Of a stretch of DNA of 16,287 bases, positions 7,347 to 14,489 are shown in pieces; positions within the stretch are counted from its first letter, which is position 1, and every line of letters begins with the position of its first letter. Both the position numbers and the translations under genes were made by a program. Under the pieces are notes generated by a model. The model ran no database searches. It was not told where the DNA came from and saw only the letters and a list, made by a program, of their open reading frames with translations. The DNA comes from JBAVQS01 sp049694275 (lineage in GTDB: Bacteria > Chloroflexota > Anaerolineae > UBA4142 > SHND01), in assembly GCA_049694275.1 (NCBI GenBank), contig JBAVQS010000321.1, forward strand, positions 1-16,287. Direction: 5' to 3'.

Positions 7347-8413
7347 GTGCGGCGCCGGATGTGACGACCGGCTGGGGCGTCGAGCTCCAGCCCGCGGGCT
7401 GCCCCCACTGCCGCGCGGTATTTCTCGTACCCCTCGCGCGTGTAAACGGCGTATGCCCGAATTGTTTTGCCGCGAACCTCGCGCCCCAGCCTGCATCTCT
7501 GCCGGCCGAGGCGCCCGAGTTGCTCGCGCCCTTTGCCGTCACGCCCGCACAGGCCGCGCAGGCGCTCGATCAATGGGCGCGTCGCGTCTGGCTGCGCCCG
7601 CGCGAGTTGAACGCTTCCGTTCTGGCCGGCCGGCTGACCCCTACATTTATCCCAATGTGGCTGGTCGATGGCGGGGTGGTAGGGACATGGCGCGCACAGA
7701 TGGGATACGATTATCAGGTCGCGAGCGCGCAGGAAATGTACCAGGACCGGGCGTGGACCACGCGCCAGGTTGCCGAGACGCGCGTCCGTTGGGAACCGCG
7801 GGCCGGCGAGGTCAAGCGCAGATACGAAAACCAGACAACGCCGGCGCTCGACCAGCACCGACGGTTGATGGCGCAGATCGGCGATTTTGCCCTGACCCGG
7901 AGCTTTGCCTATTCAGCTCAGGCGCTTCAGGGCGCGTGTGCGCGCACACCGAACATCGCGCCTGATGCCGCACGCCCGGTCGTCGAGCAGGAATTCAATC
8001 GCCGGGCTGAGGGGGATTGCCAGGCTGCGGCGGGGGCGCAGCACGTCGAGCACTGGGAATTGCAGGCTGAGTATCGCGATTTGAACTGGACGCTGCTCCT
8101 GCTTCCGCTCTATACTACTGCCTATACCGACGAACAGGGTCAGGTGGTCCCGGTCCTGGTTCACGGTCAGACCGGGCGAATTAGCGGAGTCAAACGGGCG
8201 TCGCAAAAGCAGGGACTGCAGATTGCAATCGTCTTTGGTTTGGCCGCGCTCGTCCTCTTGCTCGTCGGCCTCGTCGCGGCGCTGCTGGCCGCCAGGGCGC
8301 CGCTGGTCGAGTGTTTGGCGCTCCCCGCGCTCTTGCTGGGGTTCGCCGGCGCGGTCGCCGCGCCGATCCCATACGTCTGGGCGTGGCAGTACAATCGCAA
8401 CAATACGCCCTGA
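7343..8413 (+). CDS. Zinc-ribbon membrane protein, paralogue 2
   Basis: Function not established. The 356-residue product repeats the architecture of the gene before it: one zinc ribbon (Cys20/Cys23/Cys38/Cys41), a Trp-rich middle with FIPMWLVDG and WRAQMGYDY (compare YLPFWTFSA and WRAEVGYE upstream), a long charged stretch, NWTLLLLPLYTTAYT, then LVHGQTGRISG, and two hydrophobic segments at about 290-345. It is therefore a diverged tandem duplicate that has lost one ribbon. Start: the ATG at 7343 overlaps the previous stop as ATGA and has GAAGG directly before it. The ATG at 7307 in the same frame would overlap the upstream gene by 40 bases without benefit. The two proteins plausibly form a hetero-complex at the membrane (inference). 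Confidence 0.8.
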   Translation: MSAAPDVTTGWGVELQPAGCPHCRAVFLVPLARVNGVCPNCFAANLAPQPASLPAEAPELLAPFAVTPAQAAQALDQWARRVWLRPRELNASVLAGRLTPTFIPMWLVDGGVVGTWRAQMGYDYQVASAQEMYQDRAWTTRQVAETRVRWEPRAGEVKRRYENQTTPALDQHRRLMAQIGDFALTRSFAYSAQALQGACARTPNIAPDAARPVVEQEFNRRAEGDCQAAAGAQHVEHWELQAEYRDLNWTLLLLPLYTTAYTDEQGQVVPVLVHGQTGRISGVKRASQKQGLQIAIVFGLAALVLLLVGLVAALLAARAPLVECLALPALLLGFAGAVAAPIPYVWAWQYNRNNTP

Positions 8414-8447
8414 GCGTTCGCGCTTGCTCCATCTCGACAGAGGACCC

Positions 8448-8476
8448 TTGTCCTTCAGTCGCACTTGGCGTATAAT
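8448..8476 (+). promoter_or_regulatory. Promoter of the mrfAB run
   Basis: TTGTCC (8448-8453) and a perfect TATAAT (8471-8476) are separated by exactly 17 bp. This is among the best promoters in the window. Transcription should begin near 8482-8484, about 25 bases before the mrfA ATG. Confidence 0.75.
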
Positions 8477-8484
8477 TGCCCGCA

Positions 8485-8497
8485 CGAACAATCGTTC
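8485..8497. promoter_or_regulatory. LexA/SOS-like box at the mrfA transcription start
   Basis: CGAAC-AATC-GTTC fits the GAAC-N4-GTTC core of the LexA operator known from Firmicutes and Actinobacteria. It begins 8 bases after the -10, so it covers the predicted start site, a classical repressor position. Only the 4-bp half-sites are symmetric, so chance occurrence is possible. lexA is not in this window. Confidence 0.5.
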
Positions 8498-8507
8498 TCA
8501 CCTCACC

Positions 8508-11018
8508 ATGGAAAATACCTCGGGATTTCTCACGCTCTTTACCGGCGCCGATTCGGACCCCGGCCCGCGGGCAGGCGGGACGATCGAGACATGGCGGACT
8601 ATACCCGCGCACTGGCCGCGCTATGTTCCGCTGCCGGATGACCTGCATCCGGCGCTTGTCCAGGCGCTGCACCGCCGCGGGATTCAATCGCTCTACATTC
8701 ACCAGGCGACTGCATGGACCTTTACACGCGCTGGACGCAATGTGGCGGTCGTGACCGGGACCGCGAGCGGCAAGACCCTCTGCTATAATCTGCCGGTGCT
8801 CCACCGGCTCTTGCAAGACGACGCGGCGCGGGCGCTCTATCTCTTTCCTACCAAAGCGCTTGCCCAGGACCAGGTAGCCGGCCTCAAGGCGCTCACCGAT
8901 CTTCCCGTCGGGAGCTATGATGGGGATACCCCGACCGCCCGTCGCGCCTTTGCCCGGAACCGGGCGCGCATCGTCGTGAGCAACCCTGACATGCTCCACC
9001 TGGGCATCCTACCGCATCATACGCAGTGGGCTGGTTTCCTGTCTCAACTCGCGTATGTCGTGATTGACGAGATGCACACCTATCGCGGGGTATTTGGTTC
9101 GCACGTCGCCAATGTGATCCGCCGGCTCAAACGCGTGGCGCATTTCTACGGTGCGAATCCGCAGTTCATCCTGACCTCGGCGACGATTGGCAATCCGGCC
9201 GAACTGGCCGAGCGGTTGATCGAAGAGCCGGTCGCGCTGGTGGATAATGACGGCTCGGCGCGCGGCGCCAAGCATTTCGTGCTTTATAACCCTCCGGTCG
9301 TCAACCGGGCCCTCGGCGTGCGACGGAGCGCGGTCCTCGACAGTGTGCATATCACCCAGGAGCTCATCGCCCGCCAGGTCCAGACCATTGTCTTTGCGCG
9401 CTCCCGCCGGACTGTCGAGCAGCTCCTCCGCTATCTCTTGCCGTCGTCGCAGGAACCGGGAATAGGGAAGGGGGGCGCCATTCGCGGGTATCGCGGCGGG
9501 TATCTCCCCAAAGAACGGCGTGAGATCGAGCGTGGCCTGCGCGAGGGATCGGTGCGCGCCGTCGTGGCGACGAACGCGCTCGAGCTGGGCATCGACATCG
9601 GCGGTCTGGGCGGCGCGGTCCTCGTCGGCTATCCAGGGACGATTGCGGCGACCTGGCAGCAGGCGGGGCGCGCCGGCCGGAGCAAGGACGAATCGATTGC
9701 TATCATGGTCCTCTCGGCGGATCCAATGGACCAGTTCCTCGCGCGCCATCCCGATTACCTCTTTGTCCGTTCGCCGGAGCAGGCGCTCGTCAACGCCGAC
9801 AATCTCCTCATCCTTCTGGCGCACCTGCGCTGCGCGGCTTTTGAATTGCCGTTTCAGGAGGGCGAGCGCTTTGGCCGGGTCGAGGCAACTAGGGTGGGTG
9901 AGTTTCTGGAATTTCTGGTGCAGCAGGGGTTGTTACACAAGAACGGCGCGCAGTATTTCTGGATGGCCGACCGCTATCCGGCTGAGGCCGTCTCGCTCCG
10001 GAGCGCCTCGGCTGAGCGCGTGGTTTTGCAGCACGAGGATGAAGTCATCGGCGAGGTCGATCTGGAGAGCGCGTACTGGATGGTGCACCCGCAGGCAATC
10101 TATCTGCACGAAGCCCGGTCTTTTATTGTGGACGACCTGGACCTGGAGGCGAAAATCGCGCACCTGCGTCTCACCGACGCCGACTATTACACCGAGCCGC
10201 GCAGTGAGAACACCGTCCGGTTGTTGGACAAGCTGGCCGAGGCTGAAGTGCGCGGCGCGCACAAGGCGCACGGCGAGATTGCGGTGACGACCCAGGTGAC
10301 CGGATTCAAAAAGGTGCGGTGGTTTACGCACGAGAATCTGGGAGAGGGGATGGTCTCGCTCCCGCCGACCGAGTTGCACACGACCGGATACTGGCTGGCG
10401 CTCACTCCCGAAACGGTGGAAGAGCTGCGCGTCGAGGGGCTGTGGTCGAATGACCGGAATGATTATGGGCCGAACTGGTCCCAGCAGCGCGATGGGGCGC
10501 GGGCGCGCGACGGGTACCGGTGTGTAAACTGCGGCGCTCCGGAGAAGGGGTGGTCCCATCACGTTCATCACAAGGTTCCCTTTCGTGCGTTTCCCTCCTA
10601 CCGCGAGGCGAACCAACTCGACAACCTGGCCACGCTCTGCCCGAATTGCCATCGCCGCGCCGAGCTGGCGGTCAAGATGCGAAGTGGCCTGGCGGGGGTG
10701 GCTTATGCCCTCGCGCACCTCGCGCCCCTCTCTCTGATGTGCGACGGCGGCGATATCGGCGTGCATTCGGACCCGCAATCGCCGCTGGCGGATGCGCAGC
10801 CGGCGGTTGTCATCTACGACCGCGTGCCCGCCGGCATCGGGTTTAGCGAGCGGCTCTATGACCTGCACGACGATTTCATCGCGCGCGCGCGGGACCTGGT
10901 CGCCGCGTGCGAATGCGACGCGGGCTGTCCCTCATGTGTCGGCCCCGGCGGTGAAAGCGGCTATGGCGGCAAGCGCGAGGCGCTGGCGCTGCTCGACAAG
11001 CTCGCGCCCAGTCTTTAA
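8508..11018 (+). CDS. mrfA: MrfA/YprA-type SF2 helicase with DUF1998 and an inserted HNH module
   Basis: ATP-dependent 3'-5' DNA helicase family that in Bacillus acts with MrfB to repair mitomycin adducts. The product has 836 residues. Motifs: Walker A TGTASGKT (83-90), DEMH (187-190), SAT (224-226), and motif VI QQAGRAGR (384-391). The DUF1998 tail ends with Cys801-x-Cys803-x3-Cys807-x2-Cys810, the zinc-binding spacing of MrfA. About residues 642-728 hold an extra module: RDGYRCVNCG (Cys672/Cys675), HVHHKVPF (His687/His688), LDNLATLCPNCHR (Asn706, Cys711, Cys714, His715). This is a complete HNH nuclease signature, splitting DUF1998 between YWLALTPETVEEL and the following AGVAYALAHLAPL. The start at 8508 sits about 25 bases below a strong promoter; no clear Shine-Dalgarno. 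The upstream extension of the same frame to 8223 overlaps the previous gene and is rejected. It abuts mrfB with no gap. Confidence 0.9.
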   Translation: MENTSGFLTLFTGADSDPGPRAGGTIETWRTIPAHWPRYVPLPDDLHPALVQALHRRGIQSLYIHQATAWTFTRAGRNVAVVTGTASGKTLCYNLPVLHRLLQDDAARALYLFPTKALAQDQVAGLKALTDLPVGSYDGDTPTARRAFARNRARIVVSNPDMLHLGILPHHTQWAGFLSQLAYVVIDEMHTYRGVFGSHVANVIRRLKRVAHFYGANPQFILTSATIGNPAELAERLIEEPVALVDNDGSARGAKHFVLYNPPVVNRALGVRRSAVLDSVHITQELIARQVQTIVFARSRRTVEQLLRYLLPSSQEPGIGKGGAIRGYRGGYLPKERREIERGLREGSVRAVVATNALELGIDIGGLGGAVLVGYPGTIAATWQQAGRAGRSKDESIAIMVLSADPMDQFLARHPDYLFVRSPEQALVNADNLLILLAHLRCAAFELPFQEGERFGRVEATRVGEFLEFLVQQGLLHKNGAQYFWMADRYPAEAVSLRSASAERVVLQHEDEVIGEVDLESAYWMVHPQAIYLHEARSFIVDDLDLEAKIAHLRLTDADYYTEPRSENTVRLLDKLAEAEVRGAHKAHGEIAVTTQVTGFKKVRWFTHENLGEGMVSLPPTELHTTGYWLALTPETVEELRVEGLWSNDRNDYGPNWSQQRDGARARDGYRCVNCGAPEKGWSHHVHHKVPFRAFPSYREANQLDNLATLCPNCHRRAELAVKMRSGLAGVAYALAHLAPLSLMCDGGDIGVHSDPQSPLADAQPAVVIYDRVPAGIGFSERLYDLHDDFIARARDLVAACECDAGCPSCVGPGGESGYGGKREALALLDKLAPSL

Positions 11019-12260
11019 ATGGTAACCCTCTCCGACAAGCTCAAGTCCCTCGGCGTCAAGGTCGGGGCGCGCGATGTGCCGCCGCCCCCGCCGCAGCCAC
11101 GCCCCCGCTATCCCATCGAAGAGGTCGTCGCCGGGCATTTTCATCCCACGCGCCTGGGCGAGGCGTTTGTTGTCGAGAACAGCTACCCCGCGGATTACCG
11201 GCACGGTCGCGCCTCGCTCATCACCACGGCCTCGCTGGTCACCATCGCCGAGTGGGCGGACGCGCCCCACCTGACCACGCGCAACTTGGACCGGTTCGCC
11301 TTTCTCGACGTCGAAACGACCGGTCTATCCGGCGGGACCGGGACCTATGCCTTTTTGATCGGCGTCGGGCGGTTCGCGGGGGATTGCTTTCAACTCAAGC
11401 AGTTGTTCATGCGCGACCCCGCCGAAGAGCCCGCTGTGCTCGCCGCGCTGAGTGAGTTCCTCGACCCGCTCGATGCGCTGGTCACATTTAATGGCAAGGC
11501 GTTCGACGCGCCCCTGCTCCGGGCGCGCTATGTGATGAACGGAATGCGCGCGCCCTTTGAGGCGGCGGCACATCTCGACCTGCTGCCCCTGGCCCGGCGC
11601 TTGTGGCGTGACCGGCTTGAGAGCCGCGCCCTTGGCTCGCTCGAAACGCACATCCTTGGCGCGCAGCGGACGGGCGAGGATATCCCCGGCTGGCTGATTC
11701 CCGCCCTGTATTTTGATTATGTGCGAGATGGCGATGCCCGCCCGATGAAGGGAATCCTCTATCATAACGCTATGGACGTGGCCGCGATGGCCGCGCTCCT
11801 CGGGCACATGGCGCAGATGCTGGATCAGCCGCTCGCGTTCGCCGTCGAGCACGGGCTGGACCTGATTGCGATTGCGCGCCTATTCGAGGACCTGGGGCGG
11901 CTTGACGAAGCGGCTACTTTGTATACGCGCGGGCTGGAATATGAGGTGTCGGAAGAGACCTTTCGCGAGACGATGCGGCGGCTCTCGTTCGTCCATCGGC
12001 GGCGCGGCAACCTGGAATTGGCGGTCGAGCTTTGGCGGAATGCGGCGCACGGGCGACAGGTCTATGCCTATGTCGAGCTCGCCAAATATTACGAGCACCG
12101 CGCTCGCGATTATTCCGAGGCGCTTCGCCAGACCCGCGCCGCGCTCGACATCATCAACGCACGCGATTTTCCCCGAGGCGAGCGCGCCAAATGGCTAAAA
12201 GAGCTCGAACGCCGGCTAGAGCGATTGGAGGGCAAGCTCAAAGCACGATTGGGAAGCTGA
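11019..12260 (+). CDS. mrfB: MrfB/YprB-type DEDDh exonuclease with C-terminal TPR-like region
   Basis: Predicted metal-dependent 3'-5' exonuclease partner of MrfA (RNase H-like fold, PF13482 type). In the 413-residue protein the DEDDh residues are intact: Asp97 and Glu99 in LDVETTGL, Asp163 in FNGKAFDAPLL, and His249/Asp253 in YHNAMDVAA. This contrasts with the degenerate RNase H-like region in the large minus-strand enzyme. Residues from about 270 to the end form helical repeats (ARLFEDLGRLDEAATLYTRG, RRRGNLELAVELW, YYEHRARDYSEALRQTRAAL) typical of the TPR tail of YprB. The ATG follows the mrfA stop directly (TAAATG) with no Shine-Dalgarno, so translation is probably coupled. MrfA and MrfB together are expected to unwind and degrade a damaged strand in a UvrABC-independent excision pathway (known for Bacillus, inferred here). 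Confidence 0.92.
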   Translation: MVTLSDKLKSLGVKVGARDVPPPPPQPRPRYPIEEVVAGHFHPTRLGEAFVVENSYPADYRHGRASLITTASLVTIAEWADAPHLTTRNLDRFAFLDVETTGLSGGTGTYAFLIGVGRFAGDCFQLKQLFMRDPAEEPAVLAALSEFLDPLDALVTFNGKAFDAPLLRARYVMNGMRAPFEAAAHLDLLPLARRLWRDRLESRALGSLETHILGAQRTGEDIPGWLIPALYFDYVRDGDARPMKGILYHNAMDVAAMAALLGHMAQMLDQPLAFAVEHGLDLIAIARLFEDLGRLDEAATLYTRGLEYEVSEETFRETMRRLSFVHRRRGNLELAVELWRNAAHGRQVYAYVELAKYYEHRARDYSEALRQTRAALDIINARDFPRGERAKWLKELERRLERLEGKLKARLGS

Positions 12261-12295
12261 ACGGATTCCGCAATTCTGAAACAGTGAATACAATT

Positions 12296-12739
12296 ATGGT
12301 GTACTCATTTGCAGCAGATAATGCTACTTCGCGTCGCAGGCTTGAAGAACTTGTAGCCCACCTTTCCGATGACGACCTCGCGCGTCGTAACTCCGACGGG
12401 TGGACTGTTGCCGCGCTTCTGGCGCACCTGGCCTACTGGGATCAACGAATACTTGTCCTTCTACGCCGTTGGAAAGAAAAAGGGGTTGACGAATCCCCTG
12501 TTGACGCCGATGCAGTAAACGATGCTATCAAGCCACTCTGCCTTGCACTCCAGCCTCGCGCCGCCATCAAGCTATGCTTATCTTCGGCCCAGGCAACTGA
12601 TGCCGAGCTCGAAAATATGAGCTCCGACCTTTTTGAACAGATCCAGTTCTCGCCCAACCATTTTCGCTTTAACCGATCTCTTCATCGCAACGACCATCTG
12701 AAGGAGATCGAGCATCTCCTTCAGATGGCACCGGAATGA
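12296..12739 (+). CDS. DinB-fold (DinB/YfiT-like) metal-binding protein
   Basis: 147-residue four-helix-bundle protein of the DinB/YfiT superfamily, named for a Bacillus damage-inducible gene and unrelated to DNA polymerase IV. Members are often thiol-S-transferase-like enzymes; substrates are mostly unknown. The metal triad is present: His44 in LLAHLAYWD and His130-x3-His134 in HRNDHLKEIEHLL. The helix-1 part RRRLEELVAHLSDDDL and DGWTVAALLAHL are typical. It follows mrfB by about 35 bases on the same strand and could share its transcript; a GTG at 12284 is an alternative start adding four residues. Neither start has a clear Shine-Dalgarno. Base composition is visibly less GC-rich than in mrfAB, hinting at a different history. 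Its last codons contain a perfect hairpin. Confidence 0.82.
   Translation: MVYSFAADNATSRRRLEELVAHLSDDDLARRNSDGWTVAALLAHLAYWDQRILVLLRRWKEKGVDESPVDADAVNDAIKPLCLALQPRAAIKLCLSSAQATDAELENMSSDLFEQIQFSPNHFRFNRSLHRNDHLKEIEHLLQMAPE
12694..12728. repeat. Perfect 15-bp inverted repeat inside the end of the DinB-like gene
   Basis: CCATCTGAAGGAGAT and ATCTCCTTCAGATGG pair perfectly around a 5-base loop (CGAGC). The hairpin ends 11 bases before the TGA, so it lies in codons for the metal-binding helix. It is also about 50 bases past the stop of the convergent pgi gene. No T-run follows on either strand, so it may end or stabilise transcripts from both sides rather than act as a textbook intrinsic terminator. 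Confidence 0.7.
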
Positions 12740-12779
12740 TGGTCGTCACCGGCGTCGGGAGAGGGAGAGGGTAGAGGTT

Positions 12780-14417
12780 CTAATATGGGACGGATTTCCC
12801 GTCGCGATAGTACTGGATGAGCGCATTAGTCGAGCTATCGTGCTTGAGCGGCGCGGCGCTCTTGCCGTCGAGCTCGGGGATGATGCGCTGCGCCAGCACC
12901 TTGCCCAACTCGACTCCCCACTGATCGAACGAGTCGATCTGTTCGATGATCCCCTGCGTAAAGACGCTGTGCTCGTACAGGGCGACGAGCTTGCCGAGCA
13001 CGTCGGGCGTGAGCAGGTCGGCGAAAAGGGTATTGCTCGGGCGGTTCCCTTCGAAGGTCCGGTGCGGCGTGAGCCATTCCGCCGTCCCCTCTGCCTGGAC
13101 CTCTGCGGTGGTCTTGCCAAAGGCGAGCGCTTCGCCCTGGGCCAGCACGTTGGCGACCAACAGGTCGTGGTGATTGCCGAGGGGGTTGTGTGTCTGGCGG
13201 AAGGCAATGAAATCGCAGGGGATGAGCCTGGTCCCCTGGTGGATGAGCTGATAGAACGAATGCTGGCCGTTTGTGCCCGGCTCGCCCCAGTAGATCGGCC
13301 CCGTCTGGTAATTCACCCGCTGGCCGTCTAGTGTCACCGATTTGCCGTTGCTCTCCATCGTCAATTGCTGCAGGTAGGCGGGAAAGCGGCTGAGATATTG
13401 TTCGTACGGCAGCACCGCGACCGTCTGCGCCCCGAAAAAGTTATTGTACCAGACGGTCAGCAGCCCCAGCAGCACGGGCAGGTTTTGCGACGGCGGCGCA
13501 GTGCGGAAATGCTCGTCCATCGCGTGCATGCCGTCCAGCATTTCGCGAAAATGGTCCGGGCCGATGGCGAGCATGGTCGAGAGGCCGATGGCCGAATCCA
13601 TCGAATAGCGGCCGCCGACCCAGTCCCAGAACTCGAACATGTTGGCCGGGTCGATGCCGAATTTCGCCACCTGTTGCTCGTTCGTCGAGACGGCAACAAA
13701 GTGTCTGGCAATCGCCGTTTCATTCCCCAACTGTTTCAGCGCCCACGCGCGCGCCGTATGCGCGTTGGTCATGGTTTCGAGCGTCGTAAAGGTTTTGCTC
13801 GACACGATAAAGAGGGTCTCGTCTGCCTGCAGGTCGTGCGTGGCCTCAGCGAAGTCATCGCTGTCCACGTTTGAGATAAAGCGAAAGGTCATGTCGGGCG
13901 GGCTGTACCATTTGAGCGCCTGGTATGCCATGACCGGCCCCAGGTCCGAGCCGCCAATCCCGATATTGACGACATTTCGAATGCGCTTGTCGGTGTATCC
14001 CTTCCACTCGCCGCTGCGAACGCGGTCCGCAAAACGCGCCATCTTGTCGAGAACGGTGTGAACGTCGGGGACCACGTTATGCCCGTCCACCTCGATCTGC
14101 GCGTCTCGGGGGGCGCGCAGCGCGGTGTGGAGCACGGCGCGGTTCTCGGTCACATTGATCTTGTCCCCGCGAAACATAGCCGCGCGCCGTTCCTCCAGGC
14201 CACACTCTTGCGCGAGCTGAATGAGCAGTCGCAGCGTCTCGTCCGTGATGCGGTTCTTGCTATAGTCGAGATAGAGGCCTACGCCGCGGGCGACCAGACG
14301 CGTGCCGCGCATTGGATCGGCGCTAAATAGCTCGCGCAGGTGTGTCTCTTTGATCGCTTGATAATGCGCTTCCAACGCCTTCCAGGCGGGACGCTGGGTT
14401 AATGGGGGTGTAGCCAT
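12780..14417 (-). CDS. pgi: Glucose-6-phosphate isomerase
   Basis: Interconverts glucose 6-phosphate and fructose 6-phosphate (glycolysis, gluconeogenesis; cytoplasm). The 545-residue protein is the usual length for the long bacterial form. Signatures: NIGIGGSDLGP (151-161) and SSKTFTTLETMTN (206-218) for phosphate binding, DWVGGRYSMDSAIGL (265-279), and GEPGTNGQHSFYQLIHQG (378-395). The catalytic residues expected from the family are present: Glu355 in MESNGK, His386 in GQHSF, and Lys506 in WGVELGK. GGAG lies 6 bases before the ATG at 14417. It sits 68 bp downstream of glgA on the same strand, separated by a palindromic repeat. The pairing with glycogen synthase fits carbon storage, since glucose 6-phosphate is the entry point to ADP-glucose. 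Confidence 0.97.
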   Translation of the reverse strand: MATPPLTQRPAWKALEAHYQAIKETHLRELFSADPMRGTRLVARGVGLYLDYSKNRITDETLRLLIQLAQECGLEERRAAMFRGDKINVTENRAVLHTALRAPRDAQIEVDGHNVVPDVHTVLDKMARFADRVRSGEWKGYTDKRIRNVVNIGIGGSDLGPVMAYQALKWYSPPDMTFRFISNVDSDDFAEATHDLQADETLFIVSSKTFTTLETMTNAHTARAWALKQLGNETAIARHFVAVSTNEQQVAKFGIDPANMFEFWDWVGGRYSMDSAIGLSTMLAIGPDHFREMLDGMHAMDEHFRTAPPSQNLPVLLGLLTVWYNNFFGAQTVAVLPYEQYLSRFPAYLQQLTMESNGKSVTLDGQRVNYQTGPIYWGEPGTNGQHSFYQLIHQGTRLIPCDFIAFRQTHNPLGNHHDLLVANVLAQGEALAFGKTTAEVQAEGTAEWLTPHRTFEGNRPSNTLFADLLTPDVLGKLVALYEHSVFTQGIIEQIDSFDQWGVELGKVLAQRIIPELDGKSAAPLKHDSSTNALIQYYRDGKSVPY

Positions 14418-14442
14418 AGTTAACTCCGGTCCTTATTGAGTG

Positions 14443-14489
14443 GTAGGGGCGAACGGCCTTCGTAGGGGCGAACGGCCATTCGCCCCTAC
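14443..14489. repeat. GTAGGGGCGA palindromic repeat, one half unit plus one full unit
   Basis: A half unit (14443-14461, GTAGGGGCGAACGGCCTTC) is followed directly by a full unit (14462-14489) with perfect 11-bp arms GTAGGGGCGAA/TTCGCCCCTAC around CGGCCA. The first 16 bases of both units are identical. It fills the glgA-pgi gap, and its right end contains the glgA stop codon (14486-14488). It could fold in RNA, but no T-run follows. Confidence 0.8.

Noticed and set aside
8223..8507. Extension of the mrfA frame upstream of 8508
   Set aside because: It would overlap the previous gene by about 190 bases and include the promoter and LexA-like box inside the coding region; the extra residues are low-complexity Arg/Ser-rich.
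8508..12260. Helicase with HNH plus exonuclease considered as an anti-phage restriction system
   Set aside because: The DUF1998 tail with C-x-C-x3-C-x2-C and the adjacent DEDDh-TPR gene identify the pair as MrfA/MrfB; no methylase or specificity gene is nearby.
12032..12295. Upstream extension of the DinB-like frame into mrfB
   Set aside because: It would overlap more than 220 bases of the conserved mrfB TPR-like tail and adds Arg/Ala-rich sequence not seen in the family.
12296..12739. DinB-like gene considered as DNA polymerase IV
   Set aside because: The protein is 147 residues with a His triad of the DinB/YfiT fold; Pol IV is about 350 residues with acidic catalytic motifs. The shared name is coincidental.
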